Shown here piece by piece: positions 61,308 to 64,000 of a DNA stretch of 64,000 nucleotides. The translations under genes were made by a program, and so were the position numbers. How positions within the stretch are numbered: the stretch's first letter is position 1; every line of letters starts with the position of its first letter. Origin of the DNA: Brevundimonas sp. (GTDB taxonomy: Bacteria; Pseudomonadota; Alphaproteobacteria; Caulobacterales; Caulobacteraceae); the NCBI RefSeq assembly GCF_013823285.1, contig NZ_PNLV01000002.1, forward strand, positions 1 to 64,000. The letters run 5' to 3'. Under the pieces are notes generated by a model. It saw nothing but the letters and a program-made list of their open reading frames with translations. It searched no databases and was not told where the DNA came from.

Positions 61308-63059
61308 TCAGGCTGCGACTTCGGCGGCGGTTTTGGCGGTCTGGCGCGGTTCGGCGCAAGCCTCGCCCAGGGTGCGGGCCAGCAGGGGCGCGTCGATGGG
61401 CTTGGTCAGGAAGGCGTGAACCCCCGCCGCGTCCCAGGCCGCCTTGTGCACATCCATGGCGTTGGCGGTCAGGGCGATGACCGGCGTGGCGACGTTCGGT
61501 CCGCCGGCGCGGATGCGGCGCGTGGCCTCCAGCCCGTCCATCACCGGCATCTGCATGTCCATCAGGATGGCGTCGAAGGGTTCGACTCCCGCCGCCTTCA
61601 CCGCCTCGGCCCCGTTCTCCACCAGGGTCAGGCGACAGCCGTGGGGCTCCAGCAGCAGGGCCAGGATGCGCCGGTTCACTTCGTGATCGTCCACCGCCAG
61701 GATGGACCGGCCCTGCAGCGAGACGGTCGCGGCGCGCGCGACGGGCGCGGGCTCGATAGCATCGGCCGGGCCCACCGCCTCGACCCGCACGGTCAGGGTG
61801 AAGGTCGAGCCCTCTCCCGGCGCGCTGGTCGCTGTCAGGTCCCCGCCCATGGCCTGGGCAAGGCGGCGGCTGATGGCCAGGCCCAGGCCCGTACCGCCGT
61901 ACCGCCGCGTGTCGCCCGCCGACGCCTGCTCGAAGCTGTCGAAGATGCTGTCGATCTGATCCGTCGCAATACCGCATCCGGTGTCGTGGACCTCGGCCGT
62001 GAGGCTCGAGGTCGCGTCGTCCCAGCCGACGTTCACCCGGATCGCGCCGTCACGGGTGAATTTCACTGCATTGGACAGCAGGTTGAACAGGATCTGCTGG
62101 AACCGCAGGGGATCGGTGCGGATCGCATCGGGCACGGCCTCATCCACCACCACGCTGAAGCGAATGCCACGGGAGGTAGCCTTGGGCTCCCACAGCCGGC
62201 GCAGGGCGGCCAGCTTGTTGCGCACGTTCATCTCGGTCGATTCCAGCCGCATCTTCCCGGCCTCGATCTTGGAGAAGTCCAGCACGTCGTTGAGCAGGCC
62301 CAGCAGCATGTCCCCGCCGTCCAGCAGCATGGAGACATGCTCGCGCTGCTGGCTGTCCAGGCGCGTGCGGCGCAGCAGGTTCGCCGCCGAGATGACGGCG
62401 TTCAGAGGCGTCCGGATCTCGTGGCTGATGACGGCCAGGAATTCGGACTTGGCGTCGCTGGCCTGTTTGGCGCGGTCTCGCTGCATCAGCGCCTCGATCT
62501 TGGCCGCCCGCATGTCGCCGGCCGTCCGCATGGACTGCCGCACCGCCACGACCAGATGCGCCACGTACAGCAGCGCCGCAATGAGGATGGCCACAGCCGC
62601 GGGATCGCGGGTCGTCACGATGGTCAGAAGAGGCAGCCCGAGAAAATAGGTCGCATGGGGGATCACAGAGGCGATCAGCAGGGGCCGTACATGATGCATG
62701 TGCAGGCTGACATGCAGCAGCCCGCCCGCCACCTGGATCATGGCGAACAACGGCCCGAACTCCCCGCCCCGGAACCACAGATAAACCGAGATGGACGAAT
62801 AGATTGCCGTATTCAGGGCCGCAACGCCGACGCACAGGACCCGCCGCGCCCGCGTGGACTCGCCCGCGCCGAGGCGCATCGATCGGAACGCGATCCAGTC
62901 AAGAGCCTGCCCCGCCAGCATCGCCGCGAACCAGATGACGGGCCAGATCGAGGGCGACATCACCATGGCGGCTCCGCCGATGAACAGGGCGAGGCCGAGG
63001 CGGGTGGGCAATTCCCTGCCCCGCGCCGTCGCCACCGCTGCGTATCCGGATGTGCCCAT
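61308..63059 (-). CDS. Hybrid sensor histidine kinase/response regulator
   Basis: N-terminal TM sensor; HisKA FLAVISHEIRTPLNAVISAANLL; HATPase VHDTGCGI, GGTGLGLAISRRLAQAMGG; REC ILAVDDHEVNRRIL...DAILMDMQMPVMDGLE. Confidence 0.94.
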   Translation of the reverse strand: MGTSGYAAVATARGRELPTRLGLALFIGGAAMVMSPSIWPVIWFAAMLAGQALDWIAFRSMRLGAGESTRARRVLCVGVAALNTAIYSSISVYLWFRGGEFGPLFAMIQVAGGLLHVSLHMHHVRPLLIASVIPHATYFLGLPLLTIVTTRDPAAVAILIAALLYVAHLVVAVRQSMRTAGDMRAAKIEALMQRDRAKQASDAKSEFLAVISHEIRTPLNAVISAANLLRRTRLDSQQREHVSMLLDGGDMLLGLLNDVLDFSKIEAGKMRLESTEMNVRNKLAALRRLWEPKATSRGIRFSVVVDEAVPDAIRTDPLRFQQILFNLLSNAVKFTRDGAIRVNVGWDDATSSLTAEVHDTGCGIATDQIDSIFDSFEQASAGDTRRYGGTGLGLAISRRLAQAMGGDLTATSAPGEGSTFTLTVRVEAVGPADAIEPAPVARAATVSLQGRSILAVDDHEVNRRILALLLEPHGCRLTLVENGAEAVKAAGVEPFDAILMDMQMPVMDGLEATRRIRAGGPNVATPVIALTANAMDVHKAAWDAAGVHAFLTKPIDAPLLARTLGEACAEPRQTAKTAAEVAA

Positions 63060-63213
63060 GGCCTGACGGCCTCCCTTGCATCTGAGAACAAGGGTATCTC
63101 TCACAGTGCAAACGATTGGTTTCCAAGCCTTGACGGATGTCTCCCCCTCACGGATGGAACAGGGGCGAGGGTCAGGCGTTGCCTGTGGCGACGGGGCCTG
63201 ACCGGGTTGGGGA

Positions 63214-63480
63214 ATGATGATGAGCAAATTCAGACTGATCGTGGCGATTTCCGCCGTTGCGGCCCTGGCCGCCTGTGACGATGAGGCCTATCGCGATCCG
63301 GCGCAGGGCGACCTGCCTCCTCCCCCCGCGATGGAGCCAGCCCCCGCAGCCGGAGATGAGGGCGTGGATGCTGCAGCCACGACGCCGGAAACCCCGCCGA
63401 CGGACTACTCCCAGCTTCCCCCGCCGCCCGCGAGCTCCGAAGAGACGGTTCAACCGGAAAGCGAGACCCTGTTCTATTGA
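63214..63480 (+). CDS. Small Pro-rich lipoprotein
   Basis: MMMSKFRLIVAISAVAALAACDDEAYRDPAQGDLPPPP (lipobox LAAC). Confidence 0.65.
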   Translation: MMMSKFRLIVAISAVAALAACDDEAYRDPAQGDLPPPPAMEPAPAAGDEGVDAAATTPETPPTDYSQLPPPPASSEETVQPESETLFY

Positions 63481-63568
63481 GGCCCGGTTCCCGCCGCGAG
63501 GCCGACACATGGAGATGCTTGACGGCGGTCACGCCCGGCCTCCTCGACTTCCCGGCGGGCCGGAGAGA

Positions 63569-64000
63569 TTGCGTTTGAAACGTCCGTTTCCCCTCATTGT
63601 CGTCGTTCTGACGGCCCTCGGCGCCGCGACGGCCGTCCAGGCCGAGCCTCGCGCCGTCGTGAGGGGCGAGGTGGACGGCGATCTCTTTGAAGCGCTCGAA
63701 CGCGCCGTGGGCGAGACCGACGCCCGCATCGAAAACCGTTTTCAGGCGCGCCGCCGCGCCGCCGCCGCCGCCGAAAACGCCGAGGCCCTGCTTCGCTCCG
63801 AGGGCTACTATCAATCGGTGATCGAGGAAGTCGTCGAGGGCGAAAGCCCGCCGCGCGCCGTCATCATCGTGACGCCCGGCCCGCGCTTCGCCCTTGATCA
63901 ACCACGCGTGGACTGGCTGCAGACCCCGCCCGACGAGCAGACGGCCCAGGCTGTGCTCGGCGCGGTGGAGACCAAGCCGGGGGCGCCCGGCAGGGCCGCC
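63569..64000 (+). CDS. TamA/BamA-like outer-membrane assembly factor, N-terminal part, runs off window
   Basis: TTG start MRLKRPFPLIVVVLTALGAATAVQAEPRAVVRGEVDGDLFEALERAVGETDARIENRFQARRRAAAAAENAEALLRSEGYYQSVIEEVVEG...VIIVTPGPRFAL (POTRA-like), open to window end. Confidence 0.7.
   Translation, partial: MRLKRPFPLIVVVLTALGAATAVQAEPRAVVRGEVDGDLFEALERAVGETDARIENRFQARRRAAAAAENAEALLRSEGYYQSVIEEVVEGESPPRAVIIVTPGPRFALDQPRVDWLQTPPDEQTAQAVLGAVETKPGAPGRAA

Noticed and set aside
61189-61977. 262-aa minus-strand ORF
   Set aside because: Overlaps tRNA-Lys and lies in an alternative frame of the histidine kinase; its C-terminal EPLAQLVRASDF is a typical translation of a tRNA gene region.
61416-63278. 620-aa plus-strand ORF
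   Set aside because: Antisense shadow of the hybrid histidine kinase.

Overview
High-GC alphaproteobacterial chromosome segment. Gene content and order (hfs holdfast-export genes, pyrB/pyrC', plsY-dprA-topA, ppk1-ppx, rnd, purMN, lptFGD-surA-pdxA-rsmA) suggest Caulobacterales, probably Brevundimonas-like; this taxonomic reading is inference. Most of the window is dense, conserved housekeeping sequence. I annotate about 60 protein genes, one tRNA-Lys(TTT), several terminators, and a number of inverted repeats and candidate operators. I see no CRISPR array, rRNA, prophage or transposase. The most unusual region is about 55.7-57.24 kb. It is a small mosaic between a PP2C/Ser-Thr kinase fusion and a pccB-like gene. 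It holds a GIY-YIG nuclease gene bracketed by copies of a REP-like palindromic repeat (one copy supplies the gene's stop codon), a low-molecular-weight phosphatase-like gene whose P-loop lies upstream of any normal start codon, and a markedly AT-richer orphan gene. Other points of interest: three tandem I78-like lipoproteins with a CxxC motif, one apparently frameshifted; two small membrane genes embedded in the gatCAB operon; a 15-aa Arg/Pro-rich leader ORF coupled to lptF; a CtrA-like box in the divergent hfsA/hfsD promoter; and palindromic operators next to a MarR gene and a winged-helix regulator operon. All calls come from reading the sequence and recalled family knowledge; no searches were run.
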